The notes: generated from the letters alone by a model not told the origin. A stretch of 64,000 bases of DNA from Atopsyche davidsoni (GCA_022113835.1 JAILWY010000002.1:12068501-12132500); one strand, 5' to 3'; shown: positions 1 to 10,700, counted from the stretch's first letter. Made by a program: numbers and translations.

Positions 1-899
1 CAACCCAACCTGCGAAATCAGCCAAAAAGTATCAGGGCAGCATAATACACCGGGAGATATATACGTGAATATTTTTTTTATTTTTTCATTTTTCGCATCT
101 GGGATACTTGGGTTTCGCATTAGGATAGCAGCATGGCACAGGAGGTATATTTTTTTTAAAAAAATTTTAAAATTTCAACCCAACCGTGGTTTATCGATGA
201 AAAGCATCAGGATCGCAGACCTGTCGAGTGGATAAATAAATATATACATAAATATTGAAAGAAATTTTGCCGCCAAAGCCGCGAGACGGCGAGCGGGCGA
301 CGCGGGCCGCGGGCCGGCCGGCCGGCTAAGGAGACGCCGGAATGTGCGGAGGAACGCGTCGTCCGCCGCGAGCGAACCCGACCCGGCGCGCCGCGGCATC
401 GGGCCGGGACGCGTCGGGAGCGCAGACGGCGGCAGGACGTATAGAAAATGTTGATTGTTTTCATATTTTAATTCAATTGATGAAAAAAAATTACGTCTGC
501 CATTATTTATATTTTTTCGCCCCGGCCGGCGGCGGTGACGTCGCGAGCGTCGGTGTCGGCGCGACGGGAACGCGGACCGCTCCGACGGGAGACATTCCGA
601 CCGATCTTTGCGGGGGGGCGATCGATCGATTTGCGACGAACCCGGGTCTGGCGCTCGGGGGAATCGCGACGGGAGCGCACACATTTCGACGGGAATGCAA
701 TAGTACATAGTAAATAACGTGTGCACGGGTGCGACCGACACCGCCGAACGCGATGTATGAAATTTTATGAAAACGACGGGAATTTTCTGGAAACGCGCAC
801 CGAGCGGTCGGGTGCGTTTCGCTTCGCTCTAAGGAAGCGGGCGTTTCGATTGTATCCGGTTATTATGTAAACAAACGTCGTTTTCATAGGGTATTCAGT

Positions 900-978
900 C
901 AACCCAACCTGCGAAATCAGCCAAAAAGTATCAGGGCAGCATAATACACCGGGAGATATATACGTGAATATTTTTTTT
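900..978 (+). repeat. Direct repeat unit 1 within the monomer (m1-79)
   Basis: Begins with CAACCCAACC. Aligned without gaps to m176-217, m1-42 matches at 27 of 42 positions. The matches include the whole first 10-mer, AAAAG at m25-29, ATCAGG at m31-36 and GCA at m40-42. After that both units run into AT-rich DNA ending in AATATT, but gaps are needed. Shown in copy 2 and present in all copies. Confidence 0.75.
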
Positions 979-1046
979 ATTTTTTCATTTTTCGCATCTG
1001 GGATACTTGGGTTTCGCATTAGGATAGCAGCATGGCACAGGAGGTA

Positions 1047-1074
1047 TATTTTTTTTAAAAAAATTTTAAAATTT
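1047..1074. repeat. A/T homopolymer tract, T8A7T4A4T3 (m148-175)
   Basis: Alternating runs of T and A, largely self-complementary, which should be easily melted or intrinsically curved. Variants change run borders (T7A8, T9A6, A8T3), but the T+A+T segment m150-168 stays 19 bp in every copy, so the changes are substitutions at run borders and not length slippage. Confidence 0.85.
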
Positions 1075-1157
1075 CAACCCAACCGTGGTTTTTCGATGAA
1101 AAGCATCAGGATCGCAGACCTGTCGAGTGGATAAATAAATATATACATAAATATTGA
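1075..1157 (+). repeat. Direct repeat unit 2 within the monomer (m176-258)
   Basis: The diverged partner of unit 1, exactly 175 bp downstream. It again opens with CAACCCAACC and has AAAAG, ATCAGG and GCA at the same spacing. This looks like an old partial duplication that preceded amplification of the 899-bp unit. Confidence 0.75.
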
Positions 1158-1164
1158 AAGAAAT

Positions 1165-1339
1165 TTTGCCGCCAAAGCCGCGAGACGGCGAGCGGGCGAC
1201 GCGGGCCGCGGGCCGGCCGGCCGGCTAAGGAGACGCCGGAATGTGCGGAGGAACGCGTCGTCCGCCGCGAGCGAACCCGACCCGGCGCGCCGCGGCATCG
1301 GGCCGGGACGCGTCGGGAGCGCAGACGGCGGCAGGACGT
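1165..1339. repeat. GC-rich block A (m266-440)
   Basis: Very GC- and CpG-rich, with a GGCC cluster at m302-326, an 8-bp palindrome GGCGCGCC and two ACGCGT sites. Several words recur in block B in the same order at offsets of about 255-264 bp. No coding or RNA function is recognisable. Simultaneously open frames on both strands follow from the lack of TA-rich stop codons. Confidence 0.7.
1201..1225. repeat. GGCC microsatellite-like cluster (m302-326), deletion hotspot
   Basis: A 25-bp run made of GCGGGCC and GGCC words. It is shortened by 11 bp to 14 bp in copies 15, 17, 21, 69 and 71. Deletion between the repeated GGGCC words reproduces the short allele exactly. Confidence 0.85.
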
Positions 1340-1417
1340 ATAGAAAATGTTGATTGTTTTCATATTTTAATTCAATTGATGAAAAAAAATTACGTCTGCC
1401 ATTATTTATATTTTTTC
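1340..1417. repeat. AT-rich spacer between the GC blocks (m441-518)
   Basis: Contains TTTTCAT (m458-464) facing ATGAAAA (m480-486), which could pair as a 7-bp stem with a 15-nt loop. The loop overlaps the palindrome TCAATTGA. An A8 run follows. T452C, the substitution found in seven copies, lies at its left side. Confidence 0.7.
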
Positions 1418-1599
1418 GCCCCGGCCGGCGGCGGTGACGTCGCGAGCGTCGGTGTCGGCGCGACGGGAACGCGGACCGCTCCGACGGGAGACATTCCGAC
1501 CGATCTTTGCGGGGGGGCGATCGATCGATTTGCGACGAACCCGGGTCTGGCGCTCGGGGGAATCGCGACGGGAGCGCACACATTTCGACGGGAATGCAA
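1418..1599. repeat. GC-rich block B (m519-700)
   Basis: GC-rich and CpG-rich with a G7 run (m612-618), a GATCGATCGAT palindromic stretch and four of the five CGACGGGA octamers. It resembles block A in word order. Unlike block A, it showed no substitution in any copy I compared. Confidence 0.7.
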
Positions 1600-1680
1600 T
1601 AGTACATAGTAAATAACGTGTGCACGGGTGCGACCGACACCGCCGAACGCGATGTATGAAATTTTATGAAAACGACGGGA
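1461..1680 (+). repeat. Five direct CGACGGGA octamers (m562-781)
   Basis: Exact octamers start at m562, m583, m667, m687 and m774, all on the plus strand. The first four form two pairs with 21- and 20-bp spacing, and the pairs are 104-105 bp apart; the fifth lies 107 bp after m667. The regular spacing suggests a remnant of a ~105-bp subrepeat or a set of phased binding sites. Confidence 0.75.
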
Positions 1681-1694
1681 ATTTTCTGGAAACG

Positions 1695-1715
1695 CGCACC
1701 GAGCGGTCGGGTGCG
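1695..1715. repeat. Hairpin 1 in the inverted-repeat module (m796-816)
   Basis: CGCACC pairs with GGTGCG across a 9-nt loop. Flanking AAACGC and GCGTTT words could extend the stem with a small bulge. Confidence 0.7.
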
Positions 1716-1718
1716 TTT

Positions 1719-1738
1719 CGCTTCGCTCTAAGGAAGCG
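1719..1738. repeat. Hairpin 2 in the inverted-repeat module (m820-839)
   Basis: CGCTTC pairs with GAAGCG across the 8-nt loop GCTCTAAG, three bases downstream of hairpin 1. No U-rich run follows, so it does not resemble a bacterial terminator. Confidence 0.7.
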
Positions 1739-4700
1739 GGCGTTTCGATTGTATCCGGTTATTATGTAAACAAACGTCGTTTTCATAGGGTATTCAGTCA
1801 ACCCAACCTGCGAAATCAGCCAAAAAGTATCAGGGCAGCATAATACACCGGGAGATATATACGTGAATATTTTTTTTATTTTTTCATTTTTCGCATCTGG
1901 GATACTTGGGTTTCGCATTAGGATAGCAGCATGGCACAGGAGGTATATTTTTTTTAAAAAAATTTTAAAATTTCAACCCAACCGTGGTTTTTCGATGAAA
2001 AGCATCAGGATCGCAGACCTGTCGAGTGGATAAATAAATATATACATAAATATTGAAAGAAATTTTGCCGCCAAAGCCGCGAGACGGCGAGCGGGCGACG
2101 CGGGCCGCGGGCCGGCCGGCCGGCTAAGGAGACGCCGGAATGTGCGGAGGAACGCGTCGTCCGCCGCGAGCGAACCCGACCCGGCGCGCCGCGGCATCGG
2201 GCCGGGACGCGTCGGGAGCGCAGACGGCGGCAGGACGTATAGAAAATGTTGATTGTTTTCATATTTTAATTCAATTGATGAAAAAAAATTACGTCTGCCA
2301 TTATTTATATTTTTTCGCCCCGGCCGGCGGCGGTGACGTCGCGAGCGTCGGTGTCGGCGCGACGGGAACGCGGACCGCTCCGACGGGAGACATTCCGACC
2401 GATCTTTGCGGGGGGGCGATCGATCGATTTGCGACGAACCCGGGTCTGGCGCTCGGGGGAATCGCGACGGGAGCGCACACATTTCGACGGGAATGCAATA
2501 GTACATAGTAAATAACGTGTGCACGGGTGCGACCGACACCGCCGAACGCGATGTATGAAATTTTATGAAAACGACGGGAATTTTCTGGAAACGCGCACCG
2601 AGCGGTCGGGTGCGTTTCGCTTCGCTCTAAGGAAGCGGGCGTTTCGATTGTATCCGGTTATTATGTAAACAAACGTCGTTTTCATAGGGTATTCAGTCAA
2701 CCCAACCTGCGAAATCAGCCAAAAAGTATCAGGGCAGCATAATACACCGGGAGATATATACGTGAATATTTTTTTTATTTTTTCATTTTTCGCATCTGGG
2801 ATACTTGGGTTTCGCATTAGGATAGCAGCATGGCACAGGAGGTATATTTTTTTTAAAAAAATTTTAAAATTTCAACCCAACCGTGGTTTTTCGATGAAAA
2901 GCATCAGGATCGCAGACCTGTCGAGTGGATAAATAAATATATACATAAATATTGAAAGAAATTTTGCCGCCAAAGCCGCGAGACGGCGAGCGGGCGACGC
3001 GGGCCGCGGGCCGGCCGGCCGGCTAAGGAGACGCCGGAATGTGCGGAGGAACGCGTCGTCCGCCGCGAGCGAACCCGACCCGGCGCGCCGCGGCATCGGG
3101 CCGGGACGCGTCGGGAGCGCAGACGGCGGCAGGACGTATAGAAAATGTTGATTGTTTTCATATTTTAATTCAATTGATGAAAAAAAATTACGTCTGCCAT
3201 TATTTATATTTTTTCGCCCCGGCCGGCGGCGGTGACGTCGCGAGCGTCGGTGTCGGCGCGACGGGAACGCGGACCGCTCCGACGGGAGACATTCCGACCG
3301 ATCTTTGCGGGGGGGCGATCGATCGATTTGCGACGAACCCGGGTCTGGCGCTCGGGGGAATCGCGACGGGAGCGCACACATTTCGACGGGAATGCAATAG
3401 TACATAGTAAATAACGTGTGCACGGGTGCGACCGACACCGCCGAACGCGATGTATGAAATTTTATGAAAACGACGGGAATTTTCTGGAAACGCGCACCGA
3501 GCGGTCGGGTGCGTTTCGCTTCGCTCTAAGGAAGCGGGCGTTTCGATTGTATCCGGTTATTATGTAAACAAACGTCGTTTTCATAGGGTATTCAGTCAAC
3601 CCAACCTGCGAAATCAGCCAAAAAGTATCAGGGCAGCATAATACACCGGGAGATATATACGTGAATATTTTTTTTATTTTTTCATTTTTCGCATCTGGGA
3701 TACTTGGGTTTCGCATTAGGATAGCAGCATGGCACAGGAGGTATATTTTTTTAAAAAAAATTTTAAAATTTCAACCCAACCGTGGTTTTTCGATGAAAAG
3801 CATCAGGATCGCAGACCTGTCGAGTGGATAAATAAATATATACATAAATATTGAAAGAAATTTTGCCGCCAAAGCCGCGAGACGGCGAGCGGGCGACGCG
3901 GGCCGCGGGCCGGCCGGCCGGCTAAGGAGACGCCGGAATGTGCGGAGGAACGCGTCGTCCGCCGCGAGCGAACCCGACCCGGCGCGCCGCGGCATCGGGC
4001 CGGGACGCGTCGGGAGCGCAGACGGCGGCAGGACGTATAGAAAATGTTGATTGTTTTCATATTTTAATTCAATTGATGAAAAAAAATTACGTCTGCCATT
4101 ATTTATATTTTTTCGCCCCGGCCGGCGGCGGTGACGTCGCGAGCGTCGGTGTCGGCGCGACGGGAACGCGGACCGCTCCGACGGGAGACATTCCGACCGA
4201 TCTTTGCGGGGGGGCGATCGATCGATTTGCGACGAACCCGGGTCTGGCGCTCGGGGGAATCGCGACGGGAGCGCACACATTTCGACGGGAATGCAATAGT
4301 ACATAGTAAATAACGTGTGCACGGGTGCGACCGACACCGCCGAACGCGATGTATGAAATTTTATGAAAACGACGGGAATTTTCTGGAAACGCGCACCGAG
4401 CGGTCGGGTGCGTTTCGCTTCGCTCTAAGGAAGCGGGCGTTTCGATTGTATCCGGTTATTATGTAAACAAACGTCGTTTTCATAGGGTATTCAGTCAACC
4501 CAACCTGCGAAATCAGCCAAAAAGTATCAGGGCAGCATAATACACCGGGAGATATATACGTGAATATTTTTTTTATTTTTTCATTTTTCGCATCTGGGAT
4601 ACTTGGGTTTCGCATTAGGATAGCAGCATGGCACAGGAGGTATATTTTTTTTAAAAAAATTTTAAAATTTCAACCCAACCGTGGTTTTTCGATGAAAAGC

Positions 4701-7700
4701 ATCAGGATCGCAGACCTGTCGAGTGGATAAATAAATATATACATAAATATTGAAAGAAATTTTGCCGCCAAAGCCGCGAGACGGCGAGCGGGCGACGCGG
4801 GCCGCGGGCCGGCCGGCCGGCTAAGGAGACGCCGGAATGTGCGGAGGAACGCGTCGTCCGCCGCGAGCGAACCCGACCCGGCGCGCCGCGGCATCGGGCC
4901 GGGACGCGTCGGGAGCGCAGACGGCGGCAGGACGTATAGAAAATGTTGATTGTTTTCATATTTTAATTCAATTGATGAAAAAAAATTACGTCTGCCATTA
5001 TTTATATTTTTTCGCCCCGGCCGGCGGCGGTGACGTCGCGAGCGTCGGTGTCGGCGCGACGGGAACGCGGACCGCTCCGACGGGAGACATTCCGACCGAT
5101 CTTTGCGGGGGGGCGATCGATCGATTTGCGACGAACCCGGGTCTGGCGCTCGGGGGAATCGCGACGGGAGCGCACACATTTCGACGGGAATGCAATAGTA
5201 CATAGTAAATAACGTGTGCACGGGTGCGACCGACACCGCCGAACGCGATGTATGAAATTTTATGAAAACGACGGGAATTTTCTGGAAACGCGCACCGAGC
5301 GGTCGGGTGCGTTTCGCTTCGCTCTAAGGAAGCGGGCGTTTCGATTGTATCCGGTTATTATGTAAACAAACGTCGTTTTCATAGGGTATTCAGTCAACCC
5401 AACCTGCGAAATCAGCCAAAAAGTATCAGGGCAGCATAATACACCGGGAGATATATACGTGAATATTTTTTTTATTTTTTCATTTTTCGCATCTGGGATA
5501 CTTGGGTTTCGCATTAGGATAGCAGCATGGCACAGGAGGTATATTTTTTTTAAAAAAATTTTAAAATTTCAACCCAACCGTGGTTTTTCGATGAAAAGCA
5601 TCAGGATCGCAGACCTGTCGAGTGGATAAATAAATATATACATAAATATTGAAAGAAATTTTGCCGCCAAAGCCGCGAGACGGCGAGCGGGCGACGCGGG
5701 CCGCGGGCCGGCCGGCCGGCTAAGGAGACGCCGGAATGTGCGGAGGAACGCGTCGTCCGCCGCGAGCGAACCCGACCCGGCGCGCCGCGGCATCGGGCCG
5801 GGACGCGTCGGGAGCGCAGACGGCGGCAGGACGTATAGAAAATGTTGATTGTTTTCATATTTTAATTCAATTGATGAAAAAAAATTACGTCTGCCATTAT
5901 TTATATTTTTTCGCCCCGGCCGGCGGCGGTGACGTCGCGAGCGTCGGTGTCGGCGCGACGGGAACGCGGACCGCTCCGACGGGAGACATTCCGACCGATC
6001 TTTGCGGGGGGGCGATCGATCGATTTGCGACGAACCCGGGTCTGGCGCTCGGGGGAATCGCGACGGGAGCGCACACATTTCGACGGGAATGCAATAGTAC
6101 ATAGTAAATAACGTGTGCACGGGTGCGACCGACACCGCCGAACGCGATGTATGAAATTTTATGAAAACGACGGGAATTTTCTGGAAACGCGCACCGAGCG
6201 GTCGGGTGCGTTTCGCTTCGCTCTAAGGAAGCGGGCGTTTCGATTGTATCCGGTTATTATGTAAACAAACGTCGTTTTCATAGGGTATTCAGTCAACCCA
6301 ACCTGCGAAATCAGCCAAAAAGTATCAGGGCAGCATAATACACCGGGAGATATATACGTGAATATTTTTTTTATTTTTTCATTTTTCGCATCTGGGATAC
6401 TTGGGTTTCGCATTAGGATAGCAGCATGGCACAGGAGGTATATTTTTTTTAAAAAAATTTTAAAATTTCAACCCAACCGTGGTTTTTCGATGAAAAGCAT
6501 CAGGATCGCAGACCTGTCGAGTGGATAAATAAATATATACATAAATATTGAAAGAAATTTTGCCGCCAAAGCCGCGAGACGGCGAGCGGGCGACGCGGGC
6601 CGCGGGCCGGCCGGCCGGCTAAGGAGACGCCGGAATGTGCGGAGGAACGCGTCGTCCGCCGCGAGCGAACCCGACCCGGCGCGCCGCGGCATCGGGCCGG
6701 GACGCGTCGGGAGCGCAGACGGCGGCAGGACGTATAGAAAATGTTGATTGTTTTCATATTTTAATTCAATTGATGAAAAAAAATTACGTCTGCCATTATT
6801 TATATTTTTTCGCCCCGGCCGGCGGCGGTGACGTCGCGAGCGTCGGTGTCGGCGCGACGGGAACGCGGACCGCTCCGACGGGAGACATTCCGACCGATCT
6901 TTGCGGGGGGGCGATCGATCGATTTGCGACGAACCCGGGTCTGGCGCTCGGGGGAATCGCGACGGGAGCGCACACATTTCGACGGGAATGCAATAGTACA
7001 TAGTAAATAACGTGTGCACGGGTGCGACCGACACCGCCGAACGCGATGTATGAAATTTTATGAAAACGACGGGAATTTTCTGGAAACGCGCACCGAGCGG
7101 TCGGGTGCGTTTCGCTTCGCTCTAAGGAAGCGGGCGTTTCGATTGTATCCGGTTATTATGTAAACAAACGTCGTTTTCATAGGGTATTCAGTCAACCCAA
7201 CCTGCGAAATCAGCCAAAAAGTATCAGGGCAGCATAATACACCGGGAGATATATACGTGAATATTTTTTTTATTTTTTCATTTTTCGCATCTGGGATACT
7301 TGGGTTTCGCATTAGGATAGCAGCATGGCACAGGAGGTATATTTTTTTTAAAAAAATTTTAAAATTTCAACCCAACCGTGGTTTTTCGATGAAAAGCATC
7401 AGGATCGCAGACCTGTCGAGTGGATAAATAAATATATACATAAATATTGAAAGAAATTTTGCCGCCAAAGCCGCGAGACGGCGAGCGGGCGACGCGGGCC
7501 GCGGGCCGGCCGGCCGGCTAAGGAGACGCCGGAATGTGCGGAGGAACGCGTCGTCCGCCGCGAGCGAACCCGACCCGGCGCGCCGCGGCATCGGGCCGGG
7601 ACGCGTCGGGAGCGCAGACGGCGGCAGGACGTATAGAAAATGTTGATTGTTTTCATATTTTAATTCAATTGATGAAAAAAAATTACGTCTGCCATTATTT

Positions 7701-10700
7701 ATATTTTTTCGCCCCGGCCGGCGGCGGTGACGTCGCGAGCGTCGGTGTCGGCGCGACGGGAACGCGGACCGCTCCGACGGGAGACATTCCGACCGATCTT
7801 TGCGGGGGGGCGATCGATCGATTTGCGACGAACCCGGGTCTGGCGCTCGGGGGAATCGCGACGGGAGCGCACACATTTCGACGGGAATGCAATAGTACAT
7901 AGTAAATAACGTGTGCACGGGTGCGACCGACACCGCCGAACGCGATGTATGAAATTTTATGAAAACGACGGGAATTTTCTGGAAACGCGCACCGAGCGGT
8001 CGGGTGCGTTTCGCTTCGCTCTAAGGAAGCGGGCGTTTCGATTGTATCCGGTTATTATGTAAACAAACGTCGTTTTCATAGGGTATTCAGTCAACCCAAC
8101 CTGCGAAATCAGCCAAAAAGTATCAGGGCAGCATAATACACCGGGAGATATATACGTGAATATTTTTTTTATTTTTTCATTTTTCGCATCTGGGATACTT
8201 GGGTTTCGCATTAGGATAGCAGCATGGCACAGGAGGTATATTTTTTTTAAAAAAATTTTAAAATTTCAACCCAACCGTGGTTTTTCGATGAAAAGCATCA
8301 GGATCGCAGACCTGTCGAGTGGATAAATAAATATATACATAAATATTGAAAGAAATTTTGCCGCCAAAGCCGCGAGACGGCGAGCGGGCGACGCGGGCCG
8401 CGGGCCGGCCGGCCGGCTAAGGAGACGCCGGAATGTGCGGAGGAACGCGTCGTCCGCCGCGAGCGAACCCGACCCGGCGCGCCGCGGCATCGGGCCGGGA
8501 CGCGTCGGGAGCGCAGACGGCGGCAGGACGTATAGAAAATGTTGATTGTTTTCATATTTTAATTCAATTGATGAAAAAAAATTACGTCTGCCATTATTTA
8601 TATTTTTTCGCCCCGGCCGGCGGCGGTGACGTCGCGAGCGTCGGTGTCGGCGCGACGGGAACGCGGACCGCTCCGACGGGAGACATTCCGACCGATCTTT
8701 GCGGGGGGGCGATCGATCGATTTGCGACGAACCCGGGTCTGGCGCTCGGGGGAATCGCGACGGGAGCGCACACATTTCGACGGGAATGCAATAGTACATA
8801 GTAAATAACGTGTGCACGGGTGCGACCGACACCGCCGAACGCGATGTATGAAATTTTATGAAAACGACGGGAATTTTCTGGAAACGCGCACCGAGCGGTC
8901 GGGTGCGTTTCGCTTCGCTCTAAGGAAGCGGGCGTTTCGATTGTATCCGGTTATTATGTAAACAAACGTCGTTTTCATAGGGTATTCAGTCAACCCAACC
9001 TGCGAAATCAGCCAAAAAGTATCAGGGCAGCATAATACACCGGGAGATATATACGTGAATATTTTTTTTATTTTTTCATTTTTCGCATCTGGGATACTTG
9101 GGTTTCGCATTAGGATAGCAGCATGGCACAGGAGGTATATTTTTTTTAAAAAAATTTTAAAATTTCAACCCAACCGTGGTTTTTCGATGAAAAGCATCAG
9201 GATCGCAGACCTGTCGAGTGGATAAATAAATATATACATAAATATTGAAAGAAATTTTGCCGCCAAAGCCGCGAGACGGCGAGCGGGCGACGCGGGCCGC
9301 GGGCCGGCCGGCCGGCTAAGGAGACGCCGGAATGTGCGGAGGAACGCGTCGTCCGCCGCGAGCGAAACGGACCCGGCGCGCCGCGGCATCGGGCCGGGAC
9401 GCGTCGGGAGCGCAGACGGCGGCAGGACGTATAGAAAATGTTGATTGTTTTCATATTTTAATTCAATTGATGAAAAAAAATTACGTCTGCCATTATTTAT
9501 ATTTTTTCGCCCCGGCCGGCGGCGGTGACGTCGCGAGCGTCGGTGTCGGCGCGACGGGAACGCGGACCGCTCCGACGGGAGACATTCCGACCGATCTTTG
9601 CGGGGGGGCGATCGATCGATTTGCGACGAACCCGGGTCTGGCGCTCGGGGGAATCGCGACGGGAGCGCACACATTTCGACGGGAATGCAATAGTACATAG
9701 TAAATAACGTGTGCACGGGTGCGACCGACACCGCCGAACGCGATGTATGAAATTTTATGAAAACGACGGGAATTTTCTGGAAACGCGCACCGAGCGGTCG
9801 GGTGCGTTTCGCTTCGCTCTAAGGAAGCGGGCGTTTCGATTGTATCCGGTTATTATGTAAACAAACGTCGTTTTCATAGGGTATTCAGTCAACCCAACCT
9901 GCGAAATCAGCCAAAAAGTATCAGGGCAGCATAATACACCGGGAGATATATACGTGAATATTTTTTTTATTTTTTCATTTTTCGCATCTGGGATACTTGG
10001 GTTTCGCATTAGGATAGCAGCATGGCACAGGAGGTATATTTTTTTTAAAAAAATTTTAAAATTTCAACCCAACCGTGGTTTTTCGATGAAAAGCATCAGG
10101 ATCGCAGACCTGTCGAGTGGATAAATAAATATATACATAAATATTGAAAGAAATTTTGCCGCCAAAGCCGCGAGACGGCGAGCGGGCGACGCGGGCCGCG
10201 GGCCGGCCGGCCGGCTAAGGAGACGCCGGAAAGTTCGGAGGAACGCGTCGTCCGCCGCGAGCGAACCCGACCCGGCGCGCCGCGGCATCGGGCCGGGACG
10301 CGTCGGGAGCGCAGACGGCGGCAGGACGTATAGAAAATGTTGATTGTTTTCATATTTTAATTCAATTGATGAAAAAAAATTACGTCTGCCATTATTTATA
10401 TTTTTTCGCCCCGGCCGGCGGCGGTGACGTCGCGAGCGTCGGTGTCGGCGCGACGGGAACGCGGACCGCTCCGACGGGAGACATTCCGACCGATCTTTGC
10501 GGGGGGGCGATCGATCGATTTGCGACGAACCCGGGTCTGGCGCTCGGGGGAATCGCGACGGGAGCGCACACATTTCGACGGGAATGCAATAGTACATAGT
10601 AAATAACGTGTGCACGGGTGCGACCGACACCGCCGAACGCGATGTATGAAATTTTATGAAAACGACGGGAATTTTCTGGAAACGCGCACCGAGCGGTCGG

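Larger units (their letters stand above)
1665..1787. repeat. Nested inverted-repeat module (m766-888)
   Basis: Outer arms TATGAAAACGACG (m766-778) and CGTCGTTTTCATA (m876-888) are perfect 13-bp reverse complements 97 bp apart. Between them lie two smaller hairpins, m796-816 and m820-839. As single-stranded DNA or RNA the module could fold into a three-way or cloverleaf-like structure. No target-site duplication flanks it, so a transposon origin is unsupported. Confidence 0.8.
900..1798. repeat. Reference monomer (copy 2), used for internal coordinates
   Basis: It looks identical to the majority sequence at every site where copies differ. Base composition alternates along it: AT-rich m50-265, GC-rich m266-440, AT-rich m441-518, GC-rich m519-700, then mixed to m899. 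CpG is frequent in both GC-rich blocks. To convert, monomer position m equals window position 899+m for this copy. Confidence 0.9.

Noticed and set aside
175..741. Repeated open reading frames (188, 122, 85, 84, 65 and 60 codons) in every monomer
   Set aside because: They overlap one another on both strands, have low-complexity Arg/Pro/Ala-rich products with no recognisable domain, and exist mainly because the GC-rich blocks contain few stop codons. Their apparent conservation is simply the identity of the satellite copies.
900..909. CAACCCAACC read on the minus strand as telomere-like GGTTGGGTTG
   Set aside because: Only about two units are present, at two fixed sites per monomer, with no longer telomeric run; the lone TTAGG at m120-124 is also expected by chance.
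1033..1044. Pol III box-A-like word TGGCACAGGAGG (m134-145), suggesting a SINE or tRNA origin
   Set aside because: One consensus position mismatches and no box B (GGTTCGANNCC) lies at a suitable distance downstream.
1125..1139. TATA-like and AATAAA-like words in the AT-rich stretch near m230-250
   Set aside because: Such words are frequent in AT-rich DNA, and nothing else (transcript, coding frame, paired signals) supports a promoter or polyadenylation site.
1511..1572. G-quadruplex from the G7 run and later G-runs (m612-673)
   Set aside because: The loops between G-runs are about 9-25 nt, longer than in canonical quadruplexes. Block A has only three close GGG runs.
1744..1758. CENP-B-box-like match at m845-859 (TTCG, seven bases, CCGG)
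   Set aside because: Only seven of the nine core positions match. A match of this quality is expected by chance in about 1.8 kb of both-strand sequence; a second equally poor one lies at m641-655 on the minus strand.
1665..1787. Inverted-repeat module as a MITE or other DNA transposon
   Set aside because: The 13-bp arms have no matching target-site duplication outside them, and the module occurs only once per monomer at a fixed position, so there is no sign of independent mobility.
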